From the NCBI GenBank assembly GCA_031550095.1, contig JAVBOX010000077.1, positions 1 through 17,734 of the forward strand: a stretch of 17,734 bases of DNA, written 5' to 3'. The DNA is from Avichristensenella sp031550095 (GTDB taxonomy: Bacteria; Bacillota; Clostridia; Christensenellales; Aristaeellaceae). A model generated the notes under the pieces. It ran no database searches. It saw only the letters and a program-made list of their open reading frames with translations, and had not been told where the DNA came from. Position numbers and translations under genes: made by a program. This document shows, piece after piece, positions 1 to 7,146 of the stretch. Each line of letters starts with the position of its first letter. Positions within the stretch are counted from its first letter, which is position 1.

Positions 1-1100
1 GTCTCCGGCGCCCGATGATAGCGGCTTTGGCAATAAGCCCGAATCTTCTCCCCCATGTTCCCCGGAGAGAAAAATGATTCATCATCCACATCCACGTAGA
101 AGGAAAAAGGAGTCGCGGCGGCAGCGGCGCTTTCCAGCTCCCCAAAGGAAAGGCCTTTCCCTCGGATTTGACAATCCTCCCGAAGCTGCTGCAGAATCCA
201 AAGGCCCATCACGTTACGCAAAAACCGCTGATATCCGGGCAATCCGCCCTCATTGGCCAAGTTGTGCAGAAAGCCAGCCTCCGTCATCAAGGGTTGTTTC
301 AGCGTGGTACCGATGATGGCCCAGGTGCCGCTGCTCAGGATGGCATGATCGTCCCCGGTAAAGGGGGATGCCACAAAAGCGGATCCCGTGTCATGCTCAC
401 AGACAGAGACCAGGGGAAACCGTTGAATTCCGCGCTCCACCGCAAGGCTTTCCCGAATCTTCCCCACTACATTCCCCGGCATGGAGAGGGGTGCCAGCTG
501 ATCCCGCCGAAGGCCCGCGACGCCCAGAAGCTCCTCATGCCAGTCCATGGCGGTGGGATCAAACATCTGGCTCACGGAGGCCAGGGTATACTCCGTTGCC
601 ATCTGACCTGTCAGAAAGAAAGCAAAAAGATCCGGCAGGAACAGCAAGGTGCGCACTCTTTCAAGCAGCCACTCCAGTCCGGCGGACCGCATGGCGCCCA
701 ATTGCAACAGGGTGTTGAACCAGGCGTTCTGGTTGCCGGTCATCATGTAAAGGCGCCTTTTCGCCACCCGGCTATAAACGTAACCTTCATGGCGGACAGT
801 GCGCTCGTCCCGATAGCAGCGGACTTGGGTCAGCAACTCATCCTCGCCGCCTAGCAGGCCGAAATCATTGCAGAAGGAATCAATGCCCAAGGAATCCACC
901 CTACCCATGGCGCATGCCCTATTGAGACCTTCCAAGAGCCGGTTATAGCAGCCCACCGCGTCCCAATACAGCCCGCATCCCATTGGCACAGGGCTGTTCT
1001 GCATCTTGGCAACACTCCCAATGGACAGTGTATCCCCATGAAAATCGCCATAAAATAGCTGGCCACCGCTTCCACCCAAGTCAAAGGCAAGCAGTCTCAT
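1..1100 (-). CDS. Rhamnulokinase-like FGGY-family sugar kinase (C-terminus beyond window)
   Basis: The frame stays open for 366 codons from the ATG at 1100 to the window edge, about three quarters of the roughly 480-490 residues usual for the family. It should phosphorylate a ketose, probably at O1, in the cytoplasm with ATP. The N-terminal phosphate-binding loop is LAFDLGGSGGQ (residues 4-14), where RhaB has DLGASSGR. Other rhamnulokinase hallmarks follow: DSFCNDFGLL (74-83), LFLPDLFAFFLTG (153-165), TEYTLASVSQ (169-178), CEHDTGSA (234-241), LSSGTWA (255-261) and NEGGLPGYQRFLRNVMGLW (283-301). The start has GAGG about nine bases upstream and lies 11 bases after the stop of the DeoR gene, so the two are cotranscribed. 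The rhamnulokinase subfamily is clear. The true sugar (L-rhamnulose, L-fuculose or another ketose) cannot be read from sequence, and the altered GGSGGQ loop argues against assuming L-rhamnulose. Confidence 0.9.
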   Translation of the reverse strand, partial: MRLLAFDLGGSGGQLFYGDFHGDTLSIGSVAKMQNSPVPMGCGLYWDAVGCYNRLLEGLNRACAMGRVDSLGIDSFCNDFGLLGGEDELLTQVRCYRDERTVRHEGYVYSRVAKRRLYMMTGNQNAWFNTLLQLGAMRSAGLEWLLERVRTLLFLPDLFAFFLTGQMATEYTLASVSQMFDPTAMDWHEELLGVAGLRRDQLAPLSMPGNVVGKIRESLAVERGIQRFPLVSVCEHDTGSAFVASPFTGDDHAILSSGTWAIIGTTLKQPLMTEAGFLHNLANEGGLPGYQRFLRNVMGLWILQQLREDCQIRGKGLSFGELESAAAAATPFSFYVDVDDESFFSPGNMGEKIRAYCQSRYHRAPE

Positions 1101-1111
1101 CTCAACAAACC

Positions 1112-1909
1112 TCAAACCCGCTCCGCGATTTCCAGCCTAACATTGGATTGCTGAAACAGCGCACCGACGGCGGGCGGTATCACGAAGCGGTCGTCACTGA
1201 TGATCACGTCCACATCCTCCACATTGCACAGGAAAATAGGGCCTGTCTTTTCAAACTTGGTATAGTCCGCCAGCAAAAATACCTCTTGAGCCCGTTCCAC
1301 CATCATGCGCTTGATCTCCAGCTCCTGGATGCTGGAATCGGCGATTTTGGTTACAGCAGAAACCCCGGAGCAAGAAATAAACGTCTTAACCGGATAATAG
1401 GGTGCGGCGTTCTTCAGCGTATCCGAGCCATGAACTGATAAGTTCTTCGGCTTAAAGACGCCGCCCAGGCAGATCATCATCCAGTTGTAGTTGGGAACCT
1501 TGGCCGCTTCCACCAGAAAGCCGATGGAGTTGGTGAGAATGGTGATGTTCATTTCCGGTGGAATGTACCGGGGCAAATAAATCATGGTGGAACTATTGTC
1601 GATGAAGATGGTATCCCCAGGTTGAATATGCGCCGCCGCTTTCCGGCAAATGCTCTGCTTTTCCTCCGCCTGGCGCACGCCGCGCTCGCCAACGGGAGAT
1701 TCGCTGAGCTGACCCGATTCGCTGGCCGGAGCGACGGCAACAGCTCCGCCATGGGTCCGTTTCAAGGCGCCCTTTCTCTCCAAGTCGCCCAAATCCCGGC
1801 GGATGGTTTCTCGGGACGTCTGAAACCGCTCCGCCAGCATATTCACGTCAATGCTGCCCCGCTGCCCAATGAGGGCGATGATTTCCGCTTTTCGTTCTTC
1901 ACTAAACAT
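1112..1909 (-). CDS. DeoR-family transcriptional repressor
   Basis: 265-residue DeoR/GlpR-type regulator, a normal length. Residues 1-57 form the winged helix-turn-helix, with the family signature running from DVNMLAERFQTSRETIRRDL (21-40) to RTHGGAV (51-57). Residues about 90-240 form the DeoRC sugar-phosphate sensor, with GDTIFIDNSST (98-108), ILTNS (124-128), LGGVFKPK (148-155) and DYTKFEKTG (215-223). Family members usually bind a phosphorylated intermediate of the pathway they control and release DNA, so the ligand is probably a product of one of the neighbouring kinases. I chose the ATG at 1909 because a purine-rich GAGGCGGAAG lies just upstream; an ATG 11 codons earlier gives a basic extension not seen in the family. 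It lies just upstream of the kinase gene, and a possible own promoter overlaps the end of the aldolase gene. It probably represses the sugar operons here, and perhaps itself. Confidence 0.93.
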   Translation of the reverse strand: MFSEERKAEIIALIGQRGSIDVNMLAERFQTSRETIRRDLGDLERKGALKRTHGGAVAVAPASESGQLSESPVGERGVRQAEEKQSICRKAAAHIQPGDTIFIDNSSTMIYLPRYIPPEMNITILTNSIGFLVEAAKVPNYNWMMICLGGVFKPKNLSVHGSDTLKNAAPYYPVKTFISCSGVSAVTKIADSSIQELEIKRMMVERAQEVFLLADYTKFEKTGPIFLCNVEDVDVIISDDRFVIPPAVGALFQQSNVRLEIAERV

Positions 1910-2039
1910 TTTTCTTCCGCCTCTTCTGGGTATAAAGCCCATGCATACCTTCGATAATGGGGGCGTTCGCTGCGTAGACGAGATTCCGCGAGAATAAAGA
2001 GGACATCTTGTCTTGATTCATGGCGCTTGCGCCTGTATG

Positions 2040-2068
2040 ATTATATTAAATCAGATTCCCCACGGTTG
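2040..2068 (-). promoter_or_regulatory. Possible deoR promoter at the end of the aldolase gene
   Basis: On the minus strand a perfect TATAAT (2045-2040) directly follows the aldolase stop codon. The -35 position (CAACCG) is poor. The spacer holds AATCAGATTC (2049-2058), which also occurs in the leader of the divergent TIM-barrel gene. The 124-base leader to the DeoR start contains the palindrome GGCGCAAGCGCC (near 2021-2032) and nothing else I can name. Confidence 0.4.
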
Positions 2069-2645
2069 CGCAATAGGCATCGCACTCAATCCGCTCAAGC
2101 ATGCTATAAGCTTTATAGATATCCGGTCCGGACACCACGACGCCATGAAGCGGCATGATCACGCCGATGGGTTTCCTGACCGCGAGCTCCCGGCGCCTCT
2201 CAAAATACTGATAGATATTCTCAGACAGTTCTCTGGTATATGCCTTCGTGTATTCGATGCAGCCTACCTCTCCACGCCCTATGGTCGCCTCCGTCAGGTT
2301 GGGTATGGGCTTGGCCTGGGCAACAAAAGGCATACAATAAAATGGGTGCGCGTGAATGGTGCAGCCGATTTCCGCAAAATTTTGCAGGATGAGCACATGC
2401 ATCAGGCTCTCCCGGGAAAGCTTACTCTTCCCCTCCAGGAGGTTTTGCTCGTAGTCGATGAGCAAAAAATCCTCAGGCTCCATTTGACAATGCTTTTCTT
2501 CTGCCATCATGGAGGGAGAGATCAAAATGCGGTTCTCAGCCACGCGCACCGCAAAGTTTCCGCCGGCGGCGTTTGTCAGCCGCCTCTCCCACATTAGCTT
2601 GGCCACATTCACCATTTCCTTGCGCATCTCCAGGTAGCTGTTCAT
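2046..2645 (-). CDS. Class II aldolase, FucA/AraD (fuculose/ribulose-phosphate aldolase) type
   Basis: 199 residues, close to the roughly 215 of L-fuculose-1-phosphate aldolase. The zinc site is complete: H98 and H100 in TIHAHPF and H167 in PLHGVV. The catalytic glutamate is E79 in SRESLMH, 19 residues before the first histidine as in FucA. GGNFAVRV (28-35) is the phosphate-binding segment seen as GTSGN in relatives. Family members cleave a ketose 1-phosphate to dihydroxyacetone phosphate and an aldehyde, or epimerise a pentulose phosphate. A cytosolic aldolase for a 1-phosphate made by the neighbouring FGGY kinase is the simplest reading. Its ATG is preceded by AAGGAGG at good spacing and lies 27 bases after the stop of the PfkB gene, so both form one operon. 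The family is certain; the substrate is not. Confidence 0.93.
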   Translation of the reverse strand: MNSYLEMRKEMVNVAKLMWERRLTNAAGGNFAVRVAENRILISPSMMAEEKHCQMEPEDFLLIDYEQNLLEGKSKLSRESLMHVLILQNFAEIGCTIHAHPFYCMPFVAQAKPIPNLTEATIGRGEVGCIEYTKAYTRELSENIYQYFERRRELAVRKPIGVIMPLHGVVVSGPDIYKAYSMLERIECDAYCATVGNLI

Positions 2646-2672
2646 CTAGTCATCCTCCTTGGATTTTACGGT

Positions 2673-3605
2673 CTACCGAATTCGCCGAATTACCGTCAGC
2701 GAGGTCAGCTCCTTGGCGCGAGCAGGATCAAAGCCAACGGAACTGGGGGATTCCGCCGTCGCGGCGGAAGCGCCTGTGGCCACCTTTAGGGCTTCCTCCA
2801 TGGACAGGCCTTCCGTCAGACCATAGGCAAGTGCGGCCAGATAGCAATCCCCGCAGCCAATGGTGTTGACCACATTGGCCTTGGGGGGTATGGCGTGGAA
2901 AATCTTTTCGCCGACACGCAGGACGGAGCCCATCTCCCCCATGGAGACCGCGATGATGCCAATATGAAGGCGATCCAAGCCATCAATGACAGACACCACA
3001 TCGCCGATATCATCTGCCACCGGGCGGCCGCAGAGGAAGGAAAGCTCATCCACGTTGGGCTTGATCATAAAAGGCGCTTGGTGAACGCACTCCGCCAGCG
3101 CTGGGCCGCTGGTATCCAGAAATACTTTCACGTCGCGGTTTCGAAGCCGTCGCATGATGCGGCCATAGGCAGAAGCGACGCAATTTGACATATCCCCGGA
3201 CAGGACGATGCTGTCTCCCGCTTGCACCTCCCGGATGATCAAGTCCTCCATATCATCAATGTCCCCTTCGCTGAGCATGACGCCCCGCTCGGCGATGAGG
3301 GTGCAATCCCCGTTATCCTCCACGAGCAAGTAGTTGGTTCGGGTTTCCTCTGAGGACCGCCACAAAAAGCGGACGTCCAGCCCATGTTCCTCAAGCATGT
3401 CGATGATTCGAAGACCTGTGGATCCATGGCATATGCCAAAGGCGCGGCTTGTCATGCCGAGCGTCTTGAGGTTGATGGAGACATGGGTTCCTTTCCCGCC
3501 AATCGTCTCCTGGGCGCACTGCACCCGGTTGGTCACATTCTTCTTCAGCTCGTTCAGAAAAAGCACCTTGTCGATTGCCGGGTTCAGGGTTACGGTATTG
3601 ATCAT
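2673..3605 (-). CDS. PfkB-family sugar-phosphate kinase, 1-phosphofructokinase/LacC type
   Basis: 310 residues, the usual size for the FruK/LacC/PfkB branch of the ribokinase superfamily. Its start TVTLNPAIDK (4-13) is diagnostic for this branch, followed by GGKGTHVSINLKTLG (36-50, substrate and dimer motif) and KPNVDEL (182-188). The anion-hole and catalytic-base motif is NTIGCGDCYLAALAYG, with catalytic D253. The first part of that motif reads GCGD where relatives have GAGD or GSGD. The enzyme should add a second phosphate to a ketose 1- or 6-phosphate. I chose the ATG at 3605 because AAGGA lies eight bases upstream; in-frame codons further upstream run through the promoter. It opens the operon with the aldolase, so a kinase-aldolase cascade is likely. 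The aldolase is of the mono-phosphate type, so the two may serve different substrates. Confidence 0.92.
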   Translation of the reverse strand: MINTVTLNPAIDKVLFLNELKKNVTNRVQCAQETIGGKGTHVSINLKTLGMTSRAFGICHGSTGLRIIDMLEEHGLDVRFLWRSSEETRTNYLLVEDNGDCTLIAERGVMLSEGDIDDMEDLIIREVQAGDSIVLSGDMSNCVASAYGRIMRRLRNRDVKVFLDTSGPALAECVHQAPFMIKPNVDELSFLCGRPVADDIGDVVSVIDGLDRLHIGIIAVSMGEMGSVLRVGEKIFHAIPPKANVVNTIGCGDCYLAALAYGLTEGLSMEEALKVATGASAATAESPSSVGFDPARAKELTSLTVIRRIR

Positions 3606-3661
3606 GCTTACCATCCTTTCATCCCAGCGCGTCATCCGACCGGGCTTCTGTTTGTATGTGA

Positions 3662-3690
3662 ATTGTATCATTTTTGCCGCCACTTCGCAA
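3662..3690 (-). promoter_or_regulatory. Sigma-A-type promoter of the pfkB-aldolase operon
   Basis: On the minus strand, TTGCGA (3690-3685) and TACAAT (3667-3662) are separated by exactly 17 bases. That is 4 of 6 and 5 of 6 consensus matches. The leader to the PfkB start would be about 50 bases. It faces away from the promoter at 3813-3841, giving a true divergent control region of 327 bp. Confidence 0.7.
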
Positions 3691-3812
3691 GAGACCGTTT
3701 TTATTTTTGCCTGTTTGTGACCACTATATAGAATTGACTGTGGATATTGCCTTGTTTTGTTTGCGCCATTTAAACCGTATAGATAAATTATCGCCTGCTC
3801 GGCAAATCCTCG

Positions 3813-3841
3813 TTGCATGATTCAGCCTTATATGCTAAAAT
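3813..3841 (+). promoter_or_regulatory. Sigma-A-type promoter of the TIM-barrel/flavin-oxidoreductase operon
   Basis: TTGCAT (3813-3818), a 17-base spacer and TAAAAT (3836-3841) make a strong consensus-like promoter. The leader to the ATG at 3933 would be about 85 bases. It contains an 11-base palindrome GAATCAGATTC (3886-3896), a candidate operator or small hairpin. Confidence 0.72.
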
Positions 3842-3932
3842 TCAGTCATACTCAAACATGAGGACGGATCTATACAGAAGTCAGAGAATCAGATTCAACG
3901 TGTCATATCAATCAATAAGGAGGTGTCATCCG

Positions 3933-4910
3933 ATGAAGCTCGGCTTTTTTACGGCAAATTTCACCGAAATGCCCCTTTTGGACGTGGCGAAGATGGCGGC
4001 AGGCTACGGGTATGAGAGCCTGGAGATTCCCGCATATGAAGGCAACGGGCAGTTTGAGCCGGCGGACATGCTCAAGCAGGGCAACGCTTCGACCCTTCGG
4101 AGGGCGGTTGAGGAACTTGGCCTGGACATCTGCGCCATAAGCAACCATGCCGATTCGTTTCTGATCATGGGCCCCACCGGTGTGGAAACCGACTTCATCC
4201 ATGCCGGAACCCCAAAGGAAAAGATCAAGCATGGCACGGAGCGGCTGATCCTGACAGCCCAAGCCGCCAACGCCTTAGGCGTTCCTGTGGTCGTCGGATA
4301 TCCCGGCGTGGAAAACTGGGGGCGTTTTTTCTTTTTTCCCTACGGCCATGGGTGGAGCGAATATGAGGAACAGTTTGCCGAGCGCTTTACGCCCATCCTG
4401 GATAAATTTCAGGAATACGGCGTCCGATTTGCCATTGAAATTCATCCCAACAGCTTCGTGTATGATACGCTGACGGCGGAGAAGGCACTGGATTTGGTGA
4501 ACCACCATCCCGCCCTTGGCTATAATTTGGATCCGGCAAATGTGCTCTACCTGAAGCTCAGCGCGGAGCTCCTCATCGACAGGCTGGGAAGCCGCATCTA
4601 CCATGTCCACGCCAAGGACGCAGAGCTGGTGGAGCATAACCTGCCCTTGGGCGGCGTGCTCATGCAGGGGGATATGCGGCGGCTGGACAGGTCCTACCGC
4701 TTCCGAGTGCCCGGCTGGGGGGATGTTCGCTGGAAGCGCATCATCACAGAGCTATCCATGGTGGGATACCAGGGTGTTCTCAGCTATGAGCATGAGGACG
4801 TCACCATGAGCCGCATGGACGGCGTGGAGAAAGTCGCGGCGTATCTGAAGCCTCTACTGATCAAGAATCCCTATGAGGGGCGCAAGGACAAGCTGTTTGG
4901 CAACGAATAA
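3933..4910 (+). CDS. Xylose-isomerase-like TIM-barrel sugar (phosphate) isomerase/epimerase
   Basis: 325 residues of the AP-endonuclease-2/xylose-isomerase-like fold, which includes sugar isomerases, epimerases and inosose dehydratases. The expected metal ligands are all in place: E169 (FAIEIHPNS), D200 (YNLDPANV), H226 (YHVHAKD) and E286 (LSYEHEDV). The family's late-barrel motif PGWGDVRWKRIITEL is at 260-274. It should carry out a divalent-metal-dependent keto-aldo or epimer interconversion in the cytoplasm; the substrate is unknown. It is shorter than RhaA or FucI and is not one of those. The start is fixed by AAGGAGGTG (3917-3925) nine bases before the ATG; a longer in-frame reading from 3813 begins inside the promoter and is rejected. 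It lies 26 bases upstream of the flavin oxidoreductase gene in one operon. Confidence 0.9.
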   Translation: MKLGFFTANFTEMPLLDVAKMAAGYGYESLEIPAYEGNGQFEPADMLKQGNASTLRRAVEELGLDICAISNHADSFLIMGPTGVETDFIHAGTPKEKIKHGTERLILTAQAANALGVPVVVGYPGVENWGRFFFFPYGHGWSEYEEQFAERFTPILDKFQEYGVRFAIEIHPNSFVYDTLTAEKALDLVNHHPALGYNLDPANVLYLKLSAELLIDRLGSRIYHVHAKDAELVEHNLPLGGVLMQGDMRRLDRSYRFRVPGWGDVRWKRIITELSMVGYQGVLSYEHEDVTMSRMDGVEKVAAYLKPLLIKNPYEGRKDKLFGNE

Positions 4911-4936
4911 ACGGTCCAGGAGAGGGAGGCGTAACC

Positions 4937-6178
4937 ATGAGCTACAGGGATACTTTGCTGTCACCCATACAAATCGGCTACCGGACATGTCCGAATCGCT
5001 TTTTCATGCAGGCAATGGAGTGCAATGATGAGGATGAGAACGGAAATCCATCCCAGATCACCACGGATCGCTACAGAAACCTTGCCCGGGGCGAGGCCGG
5101 CCTCGTCTCCCTGGAAGCCATCTCCATCACCCGGGAAAGCCGCTCCCGGGATAACCAACTGACCATCATGCCGAAAAACCTTCCGGCGCTGGCGGAGCTG
5201 GTTCGCAATGTAAAAGAGTCCAACCCCAAAGTGCTGTTTATTTTTCAGCTGACCCATTCGGGAGAGCTGTCTCATCCGGGATTTTCCAGAAGAGTTACCG
5301 TAAAGCCCCTTCACGGATATGGCGGAGATCTGCTGACAACGGAAGAAGTGGACAAGATCATGGATGACTTTGTCACCGCCGCGAAAATCGCCCATGACGC
5401 GGGCGCCGACGGCATCGACATGAAGCTCTGCCACGGCTATTTCGGCTCCCAGGTGCTTCGCCCTTACAATGACCGGAAATGGAAATACGGCGGAAGCTGG
5501 GAAAACCGCAGCCGTTTCGCCTTTGACCTGTATGAGCGGATACAAAAAGCGGTAAACGACAAAAACTTCCTCATCGGTTCCAAGGTCTCCGTCTGGGAAG
5601 GATTCCCCGGCGGGTTTGGCACCAAAGGCCCGGACTCCCCCATCATCGATTTAGCCGAACCAATCTCCTTGGTTCAGGGTCTGGAGGCACGGGGAGCTCA
5701 ATTCTTCATTCAGTCGGCGGGCAGCCCTTCCATCACCATCAGCCTGACGCAGGTTGACAAGCACATCCCCTATTATTCGTATCTGCATCAGTATTTCGCC
5801 AACGAAATCAAAAAGCATCTGCGCCCGGAAACCGTGGTGATCGGATCCAGCTTCAGCCCATACCGCAACGGAAAAAATGGCCTTTGCGCCGTGACGGAGG
5901 CCCAAAGCTCCATGTTCGGCTTCGGCGCTCAGTGCATTGAACAGGGCGCCATGGATATGATCGCGCTGGGCAGGCAATCCTTCGCCGACCCAGCAACGCC
6001 CCGGAAGCTCAGGGAGGGCCAGGAGGACAGCATCAAGTGGTGCACCGTTTGCGACAACTGCCTGGAACTGCTCATCCAGCAAAGCAAGGTGGGCTGCTGC
6101 ACCTATGATAAATTCTATACGGATGTGCTGGTTCAGACCCGAAAGGAAAAGGGCAAATTGAAAATCGCCCATACCTGA
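4937..6178 (+). CDS. Old Yellow Enzyme-type NADH:flavin oxidoreductase with C-terminal cysteine cluster
   Basis: 413 residues forming the FMN-binding TIM barrel of the Old Yellow Enzyme/2,4-dienoyl-CoA reductase family. It has NRFFMQAMEC (20-29), FQLTHSGE (103-110), HGYFGSQVLRP (166-176), YGGSWENRSRF (184-194) and MIALGRQSFADP (341-352). These enzymes usually reduce a C=C bond conjugated to a carbonyl. The substrate-binding pair normally read as HxxH or HxxN is K163-x-x-H166 here. At the C-terminus C369, C372, C375 and C387/C388 resemble the iron-sulfur site of 2,4-dienoyl-CoA reductases, but with CxxCxxC in place of CxxCxxxC. The FAD/NAD domains of those enzymes are absent, so it needs another electron source or uses NAD(P)H directly. 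GGGAGG precedes the ATG. It is the second gene of the operon and probably acts on the same sugar-derived metabolite as the TIM-barrel protein. Confidence 0.88.
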   Translation: MSYRDTLLSPIQIGYRTCPNRFFMQAMECNDEDENGNPSQITTDRYRNLARGEAGLVSLEAISITRESRSRDNQLTIMPKNLPALAELVRNVKESNPKVLFIFQLTHSGELSHPGFSRRVTVKPLHGYGGDLLTTEEVDKIMDDFVTAAKIAHDAGADGIDMKLCHGYFGSQVLRPYNDRKWKYGGSWENRSRFAFDLYERIQKAVNDKNFLIGSKVSVWEGFPGGFGTKGPDSPIIDLAEPISLVQGLEARGAQFFIQSAGSPSITISLTQVDKHIPYYSYLHQYFANEIKKHLRPETVVIGSSFSPYRNGKNGLCAVTEAQSSMFGFGAQCIEQGAMDMIALGRQSFADPATPRKLREGQEDSIKWCTVCDNCLELLIQQSKVGCCTYDKFYTDVLVQTRKEKGKLKIAHT

Positions 6179-6211
6179 TGGAGAAGCCCGGGAAAGAAAT
6201 GATTTATGGCA

Positions 6212-6266
6212 AACCCAAAGAAGCCGTCCTACTGACAAAACAGTTGGCGGGGCGGCTCTTTGGGTT
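6212..6266 (+). terminator. Candidate terminator between convergent genes
   Basis: The arms AACCCAAAGAAGCCG (6212-6226) and CGGCTCTTTGGGTT (6253-6266) pair along 14 base pairs with one bulged base and a loop of 26 bases. The following GTTT gives a weak T tract on the plus strand. It lies 33 bases after the flavin oxidoreductase stop and before the 3' end of the leftward thioredoxin-like gene, so it may act for both. Apart from this hairpin I see nothing in the 152-bp intergenic region. Confidence 0.55.
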
Positions 6267-6330
6267 GTTTCGCCCAGTTTTCGGTGTATCGCTACGCGTT
6301 ATCCCTCCGCCGCGACCCCTCGCCGGCTTT

Positions 6331-7098
6331 CTATCGTTCCATTAACTCTAGCTGTTCCCCATCCACACTCACCAGAGCAACGCTCGCGCTCATCCCTGTG
6401 AGCATTGAAAAGATGCCCGCCGTATCGCCAAAGTCCGCCCAGGCAAGCCCCTTCTCCAGGCCTACGGTCATAACCTCCCCGCCCGTTTTCTCCGCCAGTT
6501 CTTCCGCCTCCTCCTTCATTTCCTGGGAAGGCTCCTCTTCGGAGATGAGCAAAACTCGATTCCCCCGCGCCAGGAAGTCCGCCAGCATGCCTATCTTTTG
6601 CTCCGGAGAAAGGGTTTCTCCAAGGTAGGCGATGGCCTCGGGAAGTTCAATGGTCTTTTTCAGAATCAGGCCTTCCCCGTCCGTAAAGAAGTACGTGGGA
6701 ACCCAGTCCCCCAGGCGAAGGTTTTCGCCCACCAAATAGCACATTGCCTCCGGCAGCACAAGATCCCCCTCCGGAAACTCATTTTGCCAGAGAAATGTTG
6801 GCACAACAGCATCCCCGGCAAAGAGGCGGCCAAGGAGCTCATAGCTATCATACTCGGCAATGCAGTCCTTGCAGGTGCGCTTCACATAAAGGATCATGCG
6901 CAGCGAGCCCGGGAGCGCCTCAATCGCCGTTTCAACCCCTTCTTGGGACACATTCTGCCCCGCAAAGCGCTCCCCGTCCGAAAAGAGAATCCGCGTCACG
7001 GGGTCCTCCGCCAAAACGGCCGCCGGCATGCTGGCGCAGCCAAGGATCAGCGCCAACAAGGCCACAAGTCCTCGCTCAAAAAATGTTTTGTTTGCCAT
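6331..7098 (-). CDS. Exported thioredoxin-like protein with CxxC, last gene of the redox two-component operon
   Basis: 255 residues. The N-terminus has a hydrophobic export signal (about 7-30) that may end at a lipobox-like LILG-C21 or at a signal peptidase I site after AVLA (30). A thioredoxin-fold domain follows: strand LRMILYVKRTCKDC with the redox pair C76/C79, and the cis-proline segment DWVPTYFFTDGEGL (P134), which normally packs against the active site. Residues about 180-255 look like a second thioredoxin-like half with no CxxC. It should act outside the membrane on thiols or disulfides. Two further cysteines (C21, C120) are unassigned. I chose the ATG at 7098 because GGAGGAGG lies ten bases upstream. 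It follows the response regulator stop by 48 bases. I do not recognise a named family. Fold and location are reasonably sure; partner and role are unknown. Confidence 0.8.
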   Translation of the reverse strand: MANKTFFERGLVALLALILGCASMPAAVLAEDPVTRILFSDGERFAGQNVSQEGVETAIEALPGSLRMILYVKRTCKDCIAEYDSYELLGRLFAGDAVVPTFLWQNEFPEGDLVLPEAMCYLVGENLRLGDWVPTYFFTDGEGLILKKTIELPEAIAYLGETLSPEQKIGMLADFLARGNRVLLISEEEPSQEMKEEAEELAEKTGGEVMTVGLEKGLAWADFGDTAGIFSMLTGMSASVALVSVDGEQLELMER

Positions 7099-7146
7099 AA
7101 ACGAAACGCCTCCTCCAGATGAATTACAAGATTTGGAATAGCGCAC

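Noticed and set aside
168..854. Long plus-strand open frame of 228 codons
   Set aside because: It lies antisense to the rhamnulokinase-like gene, which has every family motif. The predicted protein has no recognisable domain, and I saw no ribosome binding site for it.
1907..2024. Small minus-strand open frame (about 39 codons, starting MNQDKMSSLF) overlapping the DeoR start
   Set aside because: There is no Shine-Dalgarno sequence before its ATG, its composition is unremarkable, and it lies in a likely untranslated leader.
3712..3767. Near repeats TGTTTGTGACC and TGTTTGCGCC in the divergent region
   Set aside because: They are short and imperfect, lie in T-rich DNA and have no matching copy at the DeoR promoter. 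That is too weak to call operators.
3606..3818. 71-residue N-terminal extension of the PfkB-family kinase
   Set aside because: It runs through the promoter at 3662-3690, and family members begin at the TVTLNPAID segment, which follows the ATG at 3605 with a good ribosome binding site.
3813..3932. N-terminal extension of the TIM-barrel protein by 40 residues
   Set aside because: It would begin inside the -35 element of a strong promoter. The AAGGAGG at 3917 clearly serves the ATG at 3933, where the family's first strand begins.
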